From Phoma sp. XZ068 (Eukaryota; Ascomycota; Dothideomycetes; Pleosporales; Didymellaceae), in assembly GCA_004835665.1 (NCBI GenBank), contig RBKR01000005.1, forward strand, positions 124,001-188,000: a DNA stretch of 64,000 bases. Direction: 5' to 3'. The notes below the pieces were generated by a model. The model searched no databases. It worked only from the letters and a program-made list of their open reading frames with translations, and was not told the origin of the DNA. Below, one piece after another: positions 29,653 to 40,420 of the stretch. The position numbers and the translations under genes were made by a program. Numbering within the stretch: position 1 is the stretch's first letter; each line of letters begins with the position of its first letter.

Positions 29653-31137
29653 CTACGCTTGCTTCGAAATCTCCGTCTGCCCGCCCATGAACGCCTGCAG
29701 CACCGCTGGTATCCTGACCGTCGCGCTCGCCTCGTCCCAGTGGTTCTCCAAGATGGCTGCCAGCACCCTGGGCACCGCCAGCGCCGTGCCATTTAATGTG
29801 AACGGAAACTCCAGTTTGTTAGCACTGGCAGTCCGCAGGCGAGTGTGCAGCCGTCGGCTCTGGTAGTCTGTGCACATGGATGTGGATGTGACTTCGCCCC
29901 AGCCGTCGTCGATGGACCGCCTCGACGGGAAGAACGCCTCCATGTCGCGCTTCCTGATGGCGCTCGCACCGAGATCTGTCGTGGGCATCTCCAGGATGCG
30001 GCAGTGCAGACCGAGTGCGCTGAGGATCTCGTGCTGCATGCCGAGCATCTCCTCGAAGACAGCTTCTGAGCTCGATGCATCGCTTGCAGTGAAGTGATCC
30101 TCCCCAGTCTGGTCTGGTGCAGTCCAGGCGAACATCTCCACCTTGGTGAACTCGTGCACGCGGTACAACCCCTTTGTGTCTGCTCCTCGTGCACCAGCCT
30201 CCGCTCTGTAGCATCTGCTCACGCCGACCGTCTTGAGAGGGAGCTCTGACTCGTTCAAGACAGTGTTGGCCTTCATGCCGGCCAGTGGAATTTCTGCCGT
30301 TCCAGCAAGAGCGAGTTGCGGCTTTGCCTTGTCCTTCTCAGACTGCTCAATAGCGTAGACCTGCTGCTCGCCGTTCTGATCGCGCGGCTGGAACCCACAC
30401 GCAGATGCAATGTGCGAGTACACCAGCGACGGCGGCGCTACCACCTTCCAGCCCTTCTTCCTCGCAACACTCAGCGCGTACTGCACCAGCGCCTGCTCCA
30501 GCATCGCACCATCGCCGACGAGAAAGTACCACCCCCAGCCCGACGTCTGCGATGCGCCCGCAAAGTCCAGTATCCCCAATTGCTGGCCAATATCTACGTG
30601 CGACTTCCACGGCTTCGAGTTCGAGGGATCAGGGTGCTCGCTGATATACTCCACCAACGTCGCATCATTGCCAACGGGCGTATGCGTGCTGCTGAGATTC
30701 GGCAAGTCCTGTGCCAACCCCTCAATCTCTTCCTGCAGCTGCGTCTCCCTCGCCTCAATCTCGCTGAGCTCCACCTTCATCGCCTTTGCTTCCCCAAGTG
30801 CCTTCTCCTTCTCTGCCCCGCCCTTGGCTATCTGATCCCGCAGCTGCTTGTTGCGGGATCGCAGCTCGCGCGCGCTCTGCTGCAGGGCCAGCCATTGCTC
30901 GTGCAGCTCAATGATGCGCCATGAGTTCTTGCTGTGCGCGGCATAATTGCGGTCTATGCAGTTTTGCTCGTACAGCCCGGGCGCTTGACGGATGTGCTTG
31001 ATGTCGATGATCGGCTTCGGTGCGAACGCCGGTTTCGTGAATGTGCGAGACGAGACGAGTGATGTGCGGTGTGGTGTTCGGGCGATATGGCGTGGATGGC
31101 GAGTATGGCCCAAGACGGACCTCCCTATGGCTTTCAT
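29653..31137 (-). CDS. DIA4: Seryl-tRNA synthetase, mitochondrial (DIA4-like)
   Basis: Class II aminoacyl-tRNA synthetase charging tRNA-Ser. From ATG 31137 the protein is 494 residues. It starts with an Arg/Ser/His-rich, acid-free presequence (MKAIGRSVLGHTRHPRHIAR), fitting mitochondrial import, then the SerRS N-terminal coiled coil (LHEQWLALQQSARELRSRNK to EEIEGLAQDLPN) and the catalytic core. Visible: LAGTAEIPLAGM, motif 2 SRCYRAEAGARGADTKGLYR and VHEFTKVEMF, and motif 3 LNGTALAVPRVLAAILENH, with the serine-specific TSTSMCTDYQSRRLHTR before it. In-frame ATGs at 31167 and 31221 are alternative starts; 31137 best matches a presequence. It is divergent from the gene at 31387, about 250 bases away. 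Confidence 0.93.
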   Translation of the reverse strand: MKAIGRSVLGHTRHPRHIARTPHRTSLVSSRTFTKPAFAPKPIIDIKHIRQAPGLYEQNCIDRNYAAHSKNSWRIIELHEQWLALQQSARELRSRNKQLRDQIAKGGAEKEKALGEAKAMKVELSEIEARETQLQEEIEGLAQDLPNLSSTHTPVGNDATLVEYISEHPDPSNSKPWKSHVDIGQQLGILDFAGASQTSGWGWYFLVGDGAMLEQALVQYALSVARKKGWKVVAPPSLVYSHIASACGFQPRDQNGEQQVYAIEQSEKDKAKPQLALAGTAEIPLAGMKANTVLNESELPLKTVGVSRCYRAEAGARGADTKGLYRVHEFTKVEMFAWTAPDQTGEDHFTASDASSSEAVFEEMLGMQHEILSALGLHCRILEMPTTDLGASAIRKRDMEAFFPSRRSIDDGWGEVTSTSMCTDYQSRRLHTRLRTASANKLEFPFTLNGTALAVPRVLAAILENHWDEASATVRIPAVLQAFMGGQTEISKQA

Positions 31138-31386
31138 CGCGCTGTGGAAGTCGATCAGGCGATGCATGGATGTTTGGAGCTTCCGCCTCGGAACTTTTTG
31201 GCGAGCTTCGTTAGCGGCCATGATCCCTGTCGTCGGCGCGTCATGTCGCGTCTCCTTCACCCCCACCGTAGATACAGTATACAATAATGCATTATATATT
31301 AAGAGTTGGAAGATGACTATGAAGCCGCATATTAACATTCGGTGATAAGCATACACGTGTGCCAAGTTCATATCACTCAGCCCAGC
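31138..31386. promoter_or_regulatory. Short divergent promoter region
   Basis: About 250 bases between the SerRS start (minus) and the ATG of the next gene (plus). The two genes probably share regulatory DNA. No specific site recognised; if the upstream SerRS ATG at 31221 is used, the gap shrinks to 165 bases. Confidence 0.45.
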
Positions 31387-32751
31387 ATGACGCCAAACCC
31401 CTGCAAGCGTGCAGCCAACCTGGGCTGGGAGACGTCGAGTTTCAAGGCACGCAGAGGGATTCATCCCACCGCCGCTGAGCTAGCAACATTGCGTGCAGCT
31501 GCATTCAGTAGTGGCACTCGGCCGGTAAGGGTTCCTCTGGCTGAAATACAGCAACCACAGCGTCCATTTAACGTACCTTCGCCAAAAGCACAGCAACAGA
31601 AGTCCTCTTATGGAAAACGTCACGTCTCAAATATTCAACCACCAGAGTCTCGGCCAGAATATAGATGGACCAAGTTTTCATCGTATACGGCGGCTGCTCA
31701 TACACATCACGCAGCACGTCAGCACTCCGTTTCTGGAAATCCTACTATGGCAGGACCGTCAAATCCCCCTCCCCTCCAAAGCCATCCACTCGCGACATCT
31801 ATTCCGTGGGGAGTACCGTACAAACCCGCTGTTCGACACGCGCCACACCCAGACAGCAGGCTCTGTCAGAACTTCCACTGGCTGCCGTACCCATTAGGTC
31901 TGCTCCCATACGACTCCTGGTATAAACTGCACCACCGACCGGAGAACACTATCGAGAAGTCCGCCGTGTGTCCTGCATGCCTAAAGCCGCGCAGATTGAC
32001 CCCGCACACACGCAAGATGTTCTTGGTCGCCGAGCGTCTGTCGTGGGACGATGGAATCACGCCAGTCCACGAGAAGAGTCTGAATGAGGAGCTGAACTGG
32101 GGTGTCAACTACGAGCTGGGTATTCTTGACCCGTTTGTCGAGGATCCGGATCATGTGCCGGGCGGCAAGAATTCGCGGGTGAATAGCTGCTATCCGTATC
32201 GGAACGAGTATGAGATGAAGCTTGCGTTCAAGTATATCTTCATGACTGAGGATATTAGCGAGATGACGTGGGCGTTGTGGATAGGCGCACAGCTGGACTT
32301 GCAGAATATGCTGGGGGGTGGGAAGGAGTGCAGTTTAAGAACGGAGAAGCGACGGGGAGATGGACTGCCAAATTTCGAGGAAGCACCGTGTTCTAAGACT
32401 CCCGATGTCGAGACAGTCGATCTGACGGACTCACCACCACCGGTGATGAAATCAGCATTCGGTATACCTACACCGCCCTCCAGTAAACCTGGTGCACATT
32501 CCTCGTCTACGTCCGCAAAGCAAGCTGGAGCCCTATCTCCTGCAAGATCTCCGAGCGACCCCCCGTACTTCAACAGTCACAGACGTATCGAAAGCTACAA
32601 GACGCTGCAGGACTTCTACGAGCTCCTCGACAGGATCGAACGGACATCGTACGTCGGCGCTATCTTCCTAGAAGCGTACGCAGAGAAGCTGCGCGACGAT
32701 CTGTGCAAGGCGTGCTGGTTGAAGAGAAACGTCAACCTTGATATATACTGA
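31387..32751 (+). CDS. Conserved fungal protein of unknown function with a SUMO-interaction-like motif
   Basis: Intronless, 454 residues from ATG 31387. The first 120 residues are low-complexity (Ser/Pro/Gln/Ala). The central part is folded-looking: WLPYPLGLLPYDSWYKLHHR, then SAVCPACLKPRR (a CxxC pair that may bind zinc with other ligands), and ELNWGVNYELGILDPFVEDP. A disordered segment follows with ETVDLTDSPPP, a good SUMO-interacting motif (hydrophobic core VDLT followed by acidic/Ser residues). The C-terminus is helical (SYKTLQDFYELLDRIERTSY). This suggests a nuclear protein in SUMO-linked processes, but I do not recognise a named family. Confidence 0.72.
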   Translation: MTPNPCKRAANLGWETSSFKARRGIHPTAAELATLRAAAFSSGTRPVRVPLAEIQQPQRPFNVPSPKAQQQKSSYGKRHVSNIQPPESRPEYRWTKFSSYTAAAHTHHAARQHSVSGNPTMAGPSNPPPLQSHPLATSIPWGVPYKPAVRHAPHPDSRLCQNFHWLPYPLGLLPYDSWYKLHHRPENTIEKSAVCPACLKPRRLTPHTRKMFLVAERLSWDDGITPVHEKSLNEELNWGVNYELGILDPFVEDPDHVPGGKNSRVNSCYPYRNEYEMKLAFKYIFMTEDISEMTWALWIGAQLDLQNMLGGGKECSLRTEKRRGDGLPNFEEAPCSKTPDVETVDLTDSPPPVMKSAFGIPTPPSSKPGAHSSSTSAKQAGALSPARSPSDPPYFNSHRRIESYKTLQDFYELLDRIERTSYVGAIFLEAYAEKLRDDLCKACWLKRNVNLDIY

Positions 32752-33315
32752 TTTGGCGTGCATTGTTGTTCTTGATACCCCACCATACACAGCTACACAT
32801 TCAGCGTTAGGCTTGCGATGGTTACAGATAGTGTGAAACGCAGATCAACAACAAGGTTCATCTGACGGGTGTCAGTGACGGGCAGCGAAACATTTCCTCT
32901 CGCTGTGCTGAAAACCGGCGAATGACGTGTTCCCGTGGCTGTTGTGGTTTGAAAGTGGCTGCACGCGACAGCGCTGATGTAAACGGTTGGCGCAGCTGGT
33001 ACCTAGCGCGCTAGCTCGCTAAGCCTCGGAGGTGGACCCAGGTTGGTGGTCTCCGCAGGCACAGCGCATGCACACATGCACCCCGACATCACCAGGCACC
33101 AACCCGCCGCCTAGTCGTTTGTCGTCGTCGTCTAGTTACTCACTTCACCACGCCGCTATATTAGAACGACACCTGCTTCTCGACATCGAAGCCGTCCGTC
33201 TTCTCGCCCGCTACCGCCGACCCACTCGAGCTCCGAGCTCCCAGCTTCCAGCTCCCCACACGACACCGCCCACCGCTCACCCACACCACTACACCTCACC
33301 ACCACCACCGCAAAC
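32752..33315. other. Intergenic; promoter of the TLC gene
   Basis: No gene seen. The last 200 bases on the plus strand are strongly C/A-rich (CCACC, CACCAC runs), typical of a fungal leader and transcription-start region. Confidence 0.5.
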
Positions 33316-34593
33316 ATGCACGACCCCTTCCCCTTCGCCCGCCCCGAATACCTCGTCAAATACATCACCCCCCTCACCGACGCCCTCCACCTGCACACCC
33401 TCGCCCTCCACTTCCACGAAGTAGCCTTCGCCTACGCCCTCTACCACTTCACAAACACCCGCGTCTCCCCCGCGCTGAGCCGCTACTACTTCCCCACCAT
33501 CTACCCCTCCTTCAACGCGCGCACAAAGCTAAACTGGGACGTCCACGTCGTGTCCTTTGTGCAGAGCACGGTGATCTGCGGGCTCGCGCTGTGGGTCATG
33601 TTTGCGGATGAGGAGAGGGGGGGGATGGGGGGTGTGGAGAGGGTGCATGGGTATACGGGGGGTGGGGGGCTTATACAGGCGTTTGCGGGCGGGTATTTTA
33701 TGTGGGATCTTGTTATTACGGTGAGGAATGTTAGGGTTTTTGGGGTGGGCATGTTGTTTCATGCTATTAGTGCGTTGTGTGTTTTTATGTTGGGGTTTGT
33801 GAGTCTTCCTTTTCCTTTTCCTGCTTTTGCTGCTAGGATTGGCTGGTTGGGCGGCGTTTGCAGCCTGTCGGTCGGCTGGGTGTGGGTGTGTATGCATATG
33901 CTAACGTACCCCCAGCGCCCCTTCGTCAACTTCTACGCCCCAACTTTCATCCTCTACGAACTCTCCTCGCCGTTCCTCAACATCCACTGGTTCTGCGACA
34001 AACTCTCCCTCACAGGCTCAACCCTCCAACTCATCAACGGCATACTCCTCCTCTTCACATTCATGTCCTGCCGTCTGTTCTGGGGGACTTACCAATCCAT
34101 CCGCGTATTCGGCGACATATGGACCGCCTACCACGCCGGCCCCGTCACTCTCGTCGACCCCTCCACCTTCAACAGCACCACTAGTATATCAAACCCCGTC
34201 CCCCGCACAGAAACCCTCCTCTTCGCAAACGACCAGTCTGTCCCCCTCTGGCTCGCATTCGCATACCTCGCATCCAACCTCACGCTCAACGGCCTAAACT
34301 GGTTCTGGTTCGCCAAAATGATAGAGACGCTGCGCAAGCGCTTCGATCCCCCGCTTGGCACGCGGCGCGCTGAGAAGCCGAGCCACATTGATATGCCGGC
34401 GGGCGAGAAAGTGCTCGTTGAGGGTATTGATGTTTCGACGCCGGGTGTTGGTGCGGATGGGAAGGTGTTGGTGCCCGAGCATTATGGGATTGATGGGGAG
34501 GGCGAGGTTGTGAAGGTTGAGAGTAAGACGACGCATTTGGAGGTTGAGGGGAGGGAGGTGAGGAGTCGGACGAGTACAAGGAGGAGGGGGTAG
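33316..34593 (+). CDS. TLC-domain (TRAM/LAG1/CLN8) membrane protein
   Basis: Frame from ATG 33316. A phase-0 intron at 33799-33915 (117 nt; GTGAGT donor, GCTAAC branch, CCCCAG acceptor) is inferred because it joins HAISALCVFMLGF to RPFVNFYAPTFILYELSSPF, which is the uninterrupted TLC core; the spliced protein is about 386 residues. Further TLC signs are FLNIHWFCDKLSLTGS, LQLINGILLLFTFMSCRLFWG and early KLNWDVHVVSFVQS. About six to seven membrane helices. TLC proteins act in ER/Golgi lipid metabolism, sensing or transport (TLCD4/TMEM56-like is closest); ceramide-synthase catalytic His pairs are not evident. The tail after the last helix is charged, with a run of Arg at the very end. Confidence 0.87.
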   Translation: MHDPFPFARPEYLVKYITPLTDALHLHTLALHFHEVAFAYALYHFTNTRVSPALSRYYFPTIYPSFNARTKLNWDVHVVSFVQSTVICGLALWVMFADEERGGMGGVERVHGYTGGGGLIQAFAGGYFMWDLVITVRNVRVFGVGMLFHAISALCVFMLGFVSLPFPFPAFAARIGWLGGVCSLSVGWVWVCMHMLTYPQRPFVNFYAPTFILYELSSPFLNIHWFCDKLSLTGSTLQLINGILLLFTFMSCRLFWGTYQSIRVFGDIWTAYHAGPVTLVDPSTFNSTTSISNPVPRTETLLFANDQSVPLWLAFAYLASNLTLNGLNWFWFAKMIETLRKRFDPPLGTRRAEKPSHIDMPAGEKVLVEGIDVSTPGVGADGKVLVPEHYGIDGEGEVVKVESKTTHLEVEGREVRSRTSTRRRG

Positions 34594-36799
34594 GTTGGAT
34601 GATTAGTGGCGTGATGGCGTGTAGATGTGGTATGGTTGGGATTGCTTGGTGCATTGTTTGATGCATTTTGTGGGTGCATGGGGGGGGGGGGGTATATAGC
34701 TTTAATATAATGGTCATCTTCATCATTAATTTATATCGGCAACCACCCAACGTCCCTGGTACTGGATCATATACTACTGCAGTATGTCCTTCTTCTCACG
34801 AATTCCATCCTGACTCCTACCCCAATACCACACTTTGTCGCTCCATACCTTCTTATGCATCCTCCCATCCTACCACCCCAAACCAAACCTCGCGCCACTG
34901 ACTGAAAACCTGAATCTGGACACCAGTTAGATATAAACCACGTGCATCTTCCAGTCGTGGCATCAGTGTTTCTTCCTATAGAGGCGGAAAGGGGCTGTAT
35001 ATGGCAATATGCTTGCTACGAGATTTGTGCTATTAATTAGTGGAAAGTAGTATTGCTGATTTGAACAGTGACATTATTGTAGCGTTCCTGTACAGACACG
35101 AGAGGGATGACATTCCAGAATTCAATCCACACTTGCAATGAAGTATGATTGGTTGATATGAGCGGCCATTGCCAAAGTGGGAGTGCACTGAGACTAAAAG
35201 TGCCGCTGGGCGTGTACAGAGTTACGGCGTCATCTACAAGACCATGCAGTTGTAGAGTGAAATCCGTGGGCTAATGTAGATATTCACTGATACTGAGTGG
35301 TTGGAGGGCCTTCTTGCTTCGTGCGTGAAGTCGGCTGCTGTTAGAGGTGTGGTTTGGGTGTTGTTGTTTACGTTATTCATGCCTTTTCACCAGTATAACG
35401 CCTCATAGAGCAACAGCATGTGTACATAGCTTAGCTGAGGCTTTTGCGGTTAGAAAGTGTGAGAAGCGCGATTAGCCATTCGCGGATCTGGGAAACGAGC
35501 CGCATCTGTGGCCGATGGGGCCTGATTTGAATCCTTCTGGCATCGATAGTCGGCACAGCCCAAACACGAGCTGGACAACCGCAATGCTGCGTCCTTCAAT
35601 CTTCCGCTGAACCGCGATGTGGCTGGTGAAGGCTGGTATTGATATTGCGGTCGTAGGAACTCAGTGGCTAGCACAACGCGAGCCGTATCAGTTCGCGAGA
35701 ACAACAAGAGCGTGTGCCATAATTTCTTTTGTTCTTCCTTCGCATGGATTGTTGATGGCTGTACAAGGATCGAGTCATGGTGGTTGCCAGCAGTGTGGTC
35801 AGTGCTCGCTTGCGGCTAGCGAGTCAGCCTTCCGTGACCTTGCTCCCGTCCACCTGTTGAATCTGTCTCCTAGATGTTGAGCTCATCCTCCACAGCATCG
35901 TGAGACGTGCCGCAGCGCCTCCGAATACCTTCTCGTGGCTATGCCTGCTCGTGGGTCTCGCACAAAGTCGTCAATTAACCCATCTGTCTAGATTCTGAGA
36001 CTTTGAAACACTTCACATAACTCAGCCTGCCATCACCGTGCGTTATTCTATTCCTATAAGAGATCTCGTAGACTCCAAGACGCATCGCGAATATATCTCC
36101 GCTCCCTACATCGCATGCGATCGGTGATAGGTGCGCAAACATGTGGTATGTGCTTCGCAGATGTTGGTCGCTGCCCCTTTTGGGCATATCCGACTTCCCA
36201 ACATCAGGGGTATGGTTTGGGGCCGACCTATCGCATGGCAATTCCTCCTTCCAGAATACCTTGAAACCGCGTTGTCTCCTCCACATCTCGGCATACTATC
36301 TCCTTCCGACAGCCTGGTAATCCTAGGTGTGGGGGCCGCAGCCACTCCGCGGAGTACTAACAGCCACGTGCTGATCGGCTCAGCCTCGAGGGATACCGGC
36401 AGAAGGTTTAGTTGATTTGGACGCCAGAATGGATATCAAAGACAGCGAGCAATTGAACTTCAAAGATCTTCAAGTAGGACACAATCACATAAGGACTTGG
36501 GCCGACACAGTTGTAAAACTTGACGGGTACATCATGCTATCTGTGAATGAGAGATTGTGTCAACAACCTCACCCGTGCGCAAGGCTTATTCCAACAAGTT
36601 CTTCATTGGCACGGAGCGCAGAGGGCATCATGGCTCTGCTGCAGGGGGAGTTTCGATATCGAAGGATCAAGTTTTAGCGCAGCCCCCAGGATTGACGATC
36701 ATGGTAAACTTAGCCCCTTAGCTGTACTTTGATATAGCCTCAGATAGCTATATTGCAGGCTTCTGCATTGCTTGCGGTGGATGAGAATCGACAAACACC
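34594..36799. other. 2.2 kb intergenic, no gene seen
   Basis: Includes a 13-G run (34680-34692) soon after the TLC stop. Open frames at 35450-35880, 35975-36415 and 36417-36677 are short, overlap on opposite strands and lack domain patterns. The last part is the promoter of the ankyrin gene. Confidence 0.45.
34680..34692. repeat. Homopolymer run of 13 G
   Basis: Thirteen consecutive G about 90 bases after the TLC gene stop codon, followed by TATATAG. Probably in the 3' untranslated region. Confidence 0.9.
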
Positions 36800-39519
36800 A
36801 TGGAAGGGCTTTCAGTCGTAGCAAACGGTGAGGTTTCGTTTTGCACTTTTGTATTGATGTTGCTGACTGGTTGTAGGTCTTGCCGTTGTCTCTGTGGCTT
36901 TTCAGCTAAGTGAGGCTTGCGTCAAGCTCTATATCTTCTGGGAATCGATTGCAGATGCACCACAAGAGATCGCTGCTATCAAGGAAGATCTGCAATATCT
37001 CATTTCCGTATTCAAAAGGGTCGAATCTGCCAAGCAGCCTATAGGCCATTGTATAGCGGAGGGCATTCGACATTGTCGAGTCAAGGTCACAGTACGAACA
37101 TCAATCCTCTGGAAGACCTACCATGCTAACATATCAGGATTTAATGTCCATTGTGGAGCAATTCGATAGTGATTTTCAGGCCGCATCGCGAAGAAAGCGC
37201 TTGCGCACAGCCTTCAAAGTCGCTACACAAAGTAAAAGCTTTCAGAGGTTCCGCGAATCTCTGAGTGAGACAAAGTCCACTTTGACCCTCGCCATGGTAC
37301 ACGAGTGGTATGTTTCGAGAATCCGGTTCAACAATTAAAGAGCAAGCTAATTCCAGAAAAGCGTTGTGCAATCGACCGCGTACACCATTTCAGCGGAAGT
37401 TATCATACCTCAGCGTTTACAAGCACACTCCAAAATTAGTAGAGCACGACAAAAACTGCCAAGTTCGCTCGAAGTCCAAGCACCTACTCAGAACCAACTC
37501 CGCAAATCTTCGTCTTCAATCACAAGCCAACGCTTCTGTGTTCCACTGCCATCTATATCTTACAACGATGCCAAGAACGCCTTGACTTATTTCGAAAACG
37601 CAATGTCTGATCAGGCATTGGCTAACTTCACAGTCCAGGAGTTGATGTTACATGCTACCAGTCAGACTGCGATCGCGACATTCGAATCAACATCACTTGA
37701 GATCTTCGCCCAGGATGGTTACATGATGGATGAGTATGGACACGTACGTTCGAAAACATTCGTCTACTCAGACAGTTTACAATATCGAGTACGCCATCAA
37801 TCATACAGCTTTCAGACAGTTTTGGGCTGTTTGTGGGTACGCACGACTACAATCAGCCGCGATAAGGATTCTACAGGTTTGAAAGAGCAGTCACAAACTG
37901 TCACCTCCGTCGTCTTCTATCCCACAAGATGGCTACAGCTCATGGGTGTTCGAAACGGAATAGAAGCCATCATGGCGTCTGCCGGCAGGAGTTGGCTATA
38001 CAACGGCAGAGTAACCGTCACCCGCGCAGTGCCGGAAGACTCTATGATCTTTGAGCTCTGTCTAGCTGGTGAAACACGTGCTGTGGAAATGATCCTAGAA
38101 AAAGGGCAAGGCAGTGTTGTGGACACGAGTCCCAAAGGCTGGAAGCCCCTCCATGTAAGCGTTTTCTCGTGTCGATGCTTTCAGATGCAAACTGGGCTTC
38201 TTGCTAATGGTTATCAGTTTGCAGCAATAGCCGGTCACGTTGAACTGTGCGCTATGTTGATTCGAGCAGGTGCGGACAAATCCGCACTTGTGTACGAAGG
38301 ACCGACAGAGTCTCTTCTGTAAGTGGCTCTCTGAGAAAAAGCGACCGGAACTGACAGTAGAAGCTCACCCATATCCCTCTTTGTCTCCCACTCTACCGAA
38401 CGAAGCGCCGAGGAAAAGATCGCGATGCTTAGGTTGTTCTGCGATTGCATCGATTTGTCCGACGCTGCTAGTGATGGCTGGCTCGTTCATGAATGGCTAA
38501 AGAAAGCGTATGCGAGGGAAAGAAAACCAATCTCGCAGAACAGTATCACTTGGCTTTTGCACATGACAGCGAACGAGGACTACGTCGAATTCAGTGGACG
38601 AAACATTTGGTCGGCCCTCCAGCACGGTGTGAAATCTGTCCTCAACCACGCACGCTTCAGCAAGATCTTAGAGCGCATCCTGGGCCTCTCGGTCCAAGAA
38701 CACGAGCGCGTCAGTCAACGGCACATCGACGCACTAGGCGCCTGGCTAGCTCTTCGAGTCAACGGGCGAGTGCTCCTACCTATGGCTACAAACGCTGGAT
38801 CATTCTTACAGATGAGGGGATTTGATTGGATCGACGACGATATGCCCCACAGACAATTTCTGCAGGCCCTTCCCACCATGTACGCAGCATGGTGCCATTC
38901 GGTACTCGAAGCTGTTGAGCAAGTGGAAAAATACGTGCGTGAAGAGTTCGAAGAGTGCCTTGAGGAGCTCAACTTAACACGGGAAAGTTTTCTGGAAAGA
39001 GTTCCACGTGCGAACACAGCCCGGACTGATTTGAGCCAGTGGCAAGCTCAGCGACAAGTATGTACAGACTGTAAAGACGACTACAGTGCTCTCGACAGCG
39101 GCCTAGTGGAGCCTGCACGTATCGCTGTTACCGAGTGCGTCACCACCGGCCATTCCTTCGAATGCAGTTGTCAAACTGTTGACAACCTCTTCTCCTACAC
39201 AACAGATTCCGAACTTCCAAGCTACATCGGTGCATGCCACGATGGCGTCGATGACGAAGGGGCCGACAGTGATGATGAGTTCGTCGATGCAGAGCCTCAT
39301 ACTTTCGACGAGACTAGCTCGACCAAGCCAGATACCTTTTCCGACATAGCTACTATGCTGTACCGCGCCCATGGAAGAGTCTGGATAGGCAATTACGCCA
39401 TTGGTGAGCGGCTCTGCGCATCCTGCTTCCTTTTCAGGGAGCAGTACATTGGTGAAGACGGACTGGCCGCCGACTTTCCGCCTATGCCAAGAAGCTTCGA
39501 AGGCCATCGATCAAAGTGA
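36800..39519 (+). CDS. Ankyrin-repeat protein with STAND-type fungal N-terminal domain, six exons
   Basis: Inferred exons: 36800-36827, 36877-37091, 37138-37296, 37357-38154, 38218-38318, 38361-39519. The protein (about 819 residues) begins MEGLSVVANGLAVVSVAFQL, the typical N-terminal domain of fungal STAND/NLR-like proteins (HeLo-like or Fungal_N class). The middle carries an ankyrin unit split by an intron: SPKGWKPLH joins FAAIAGHVELCAMLIRAGAD. The C-terminal 360 residues are unassigned, with acidic DDEGADSDDEFVDAEP. There is no P-loop NTPase, so it is not a full NLR. The donor of the third intron is the weakest call: GTACAC at 37297 is used because the stronger GTATGT at 37308 would create a stop; the acceptor of the last intron could be 38357, 38360 or 38363. 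Likely a cytosolic protein-interaction or self/non-self recognition component. Confidence 0.72.
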
Positions 39520-40420
39520 GAGCATGCTGGTCGTACGAAAGCAGACCGCTACAAAAGCAATGGTCTTATCTATCACGCTGATTGACAGGACAAAAAGCAA
39601 AAGCTTCTTCACCAGCTCAAACTTGACTGTAGACTTGCGGGCTCCCCCAGTATGTTATCGGTTGTGTACGCTGCGAATCTCCCGTATCCACCGTACGTGG
39701 CCATTGCATCACCGCACAGGCAATCATCGACTCACTGCACCAAGATGGAATCAACAGGATTTCCATGACAAACGCAGAATCGCTAAACAGGCGAAGAGAC
39801 CCTACCGTCTCCATGCTATATCATTACTTGATCTTGGTCAGAAGCCAGCAATCGATCTGCGGGCTAAGCGTCGGTGACATGCTACTCGATGTCTGTCGAT
39901 TACCAACTGCACGGTGATTTTACTGGCGACGATTACTCACGCTTGCAATTCACGCAAGTTGGTGGAATTAGCATGAGAGTTAAGCCGATATCTGCCCCGT
40001 AACGATTTAAACAATCTTTGTCCAGCGTCAGGCGCAGGAATTAAAGTCATGCGCTATGGAGTCAAGCATCAATACAGGCTGGTTTGACACTGGAGGAACA
40101 GTGGTTGCTCCCGAGAACAACGAGTGGATTCGGGATTTATATCGAGCTGTGTGGACTTTCACTTGGAGTACATTGCTAAGAGACTGAGAGACTGAAGCTG
40201 GCACTTGCAAGTCTTGATGCAAATGTTCATACATGCTATTGATTGGAATATTCAAAAATTTCATCCTTGTAACGCCACGCAAACCAAATTCATGTACATT
40301 CATCGTAACCCAACCACGTAACCGTTTCTTTTGATGCGTTCGGCATACATACTAATCCAACAATGATAAATGTATTGGCACCTTTGATTGAGTGGCGAAC
40401 ACTGTCTCTCTGACCATTGT
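39520..40420. other. Convergent intergenic, no gene seen
   Basis: Between the stops of the ankyrin gene (plus) and the AVT3-like gene (minus). Open frames here are short and unpatterned. Confidence 0.45.

Noticed and set aside
30316..30924. Plus-strand 202-codon Leu/Arg-rich open frame
   Set aside because: Antisense of the SerRS gene, which has all class II motifs in its own frame.
36417..36677. Plus-strand 86-codon open frame before the ankyrin gene
   Set aside because: No recognisable features, and the ankyrin gene starts cleanly at 36800 with a typical N-terminal domain.
39401..39877. Plus-strand 158-codon open frame overlapping the ankyrin gene end
   Set aside because: Begins out of frame inside the ankyrin gene and has no domain pattern.
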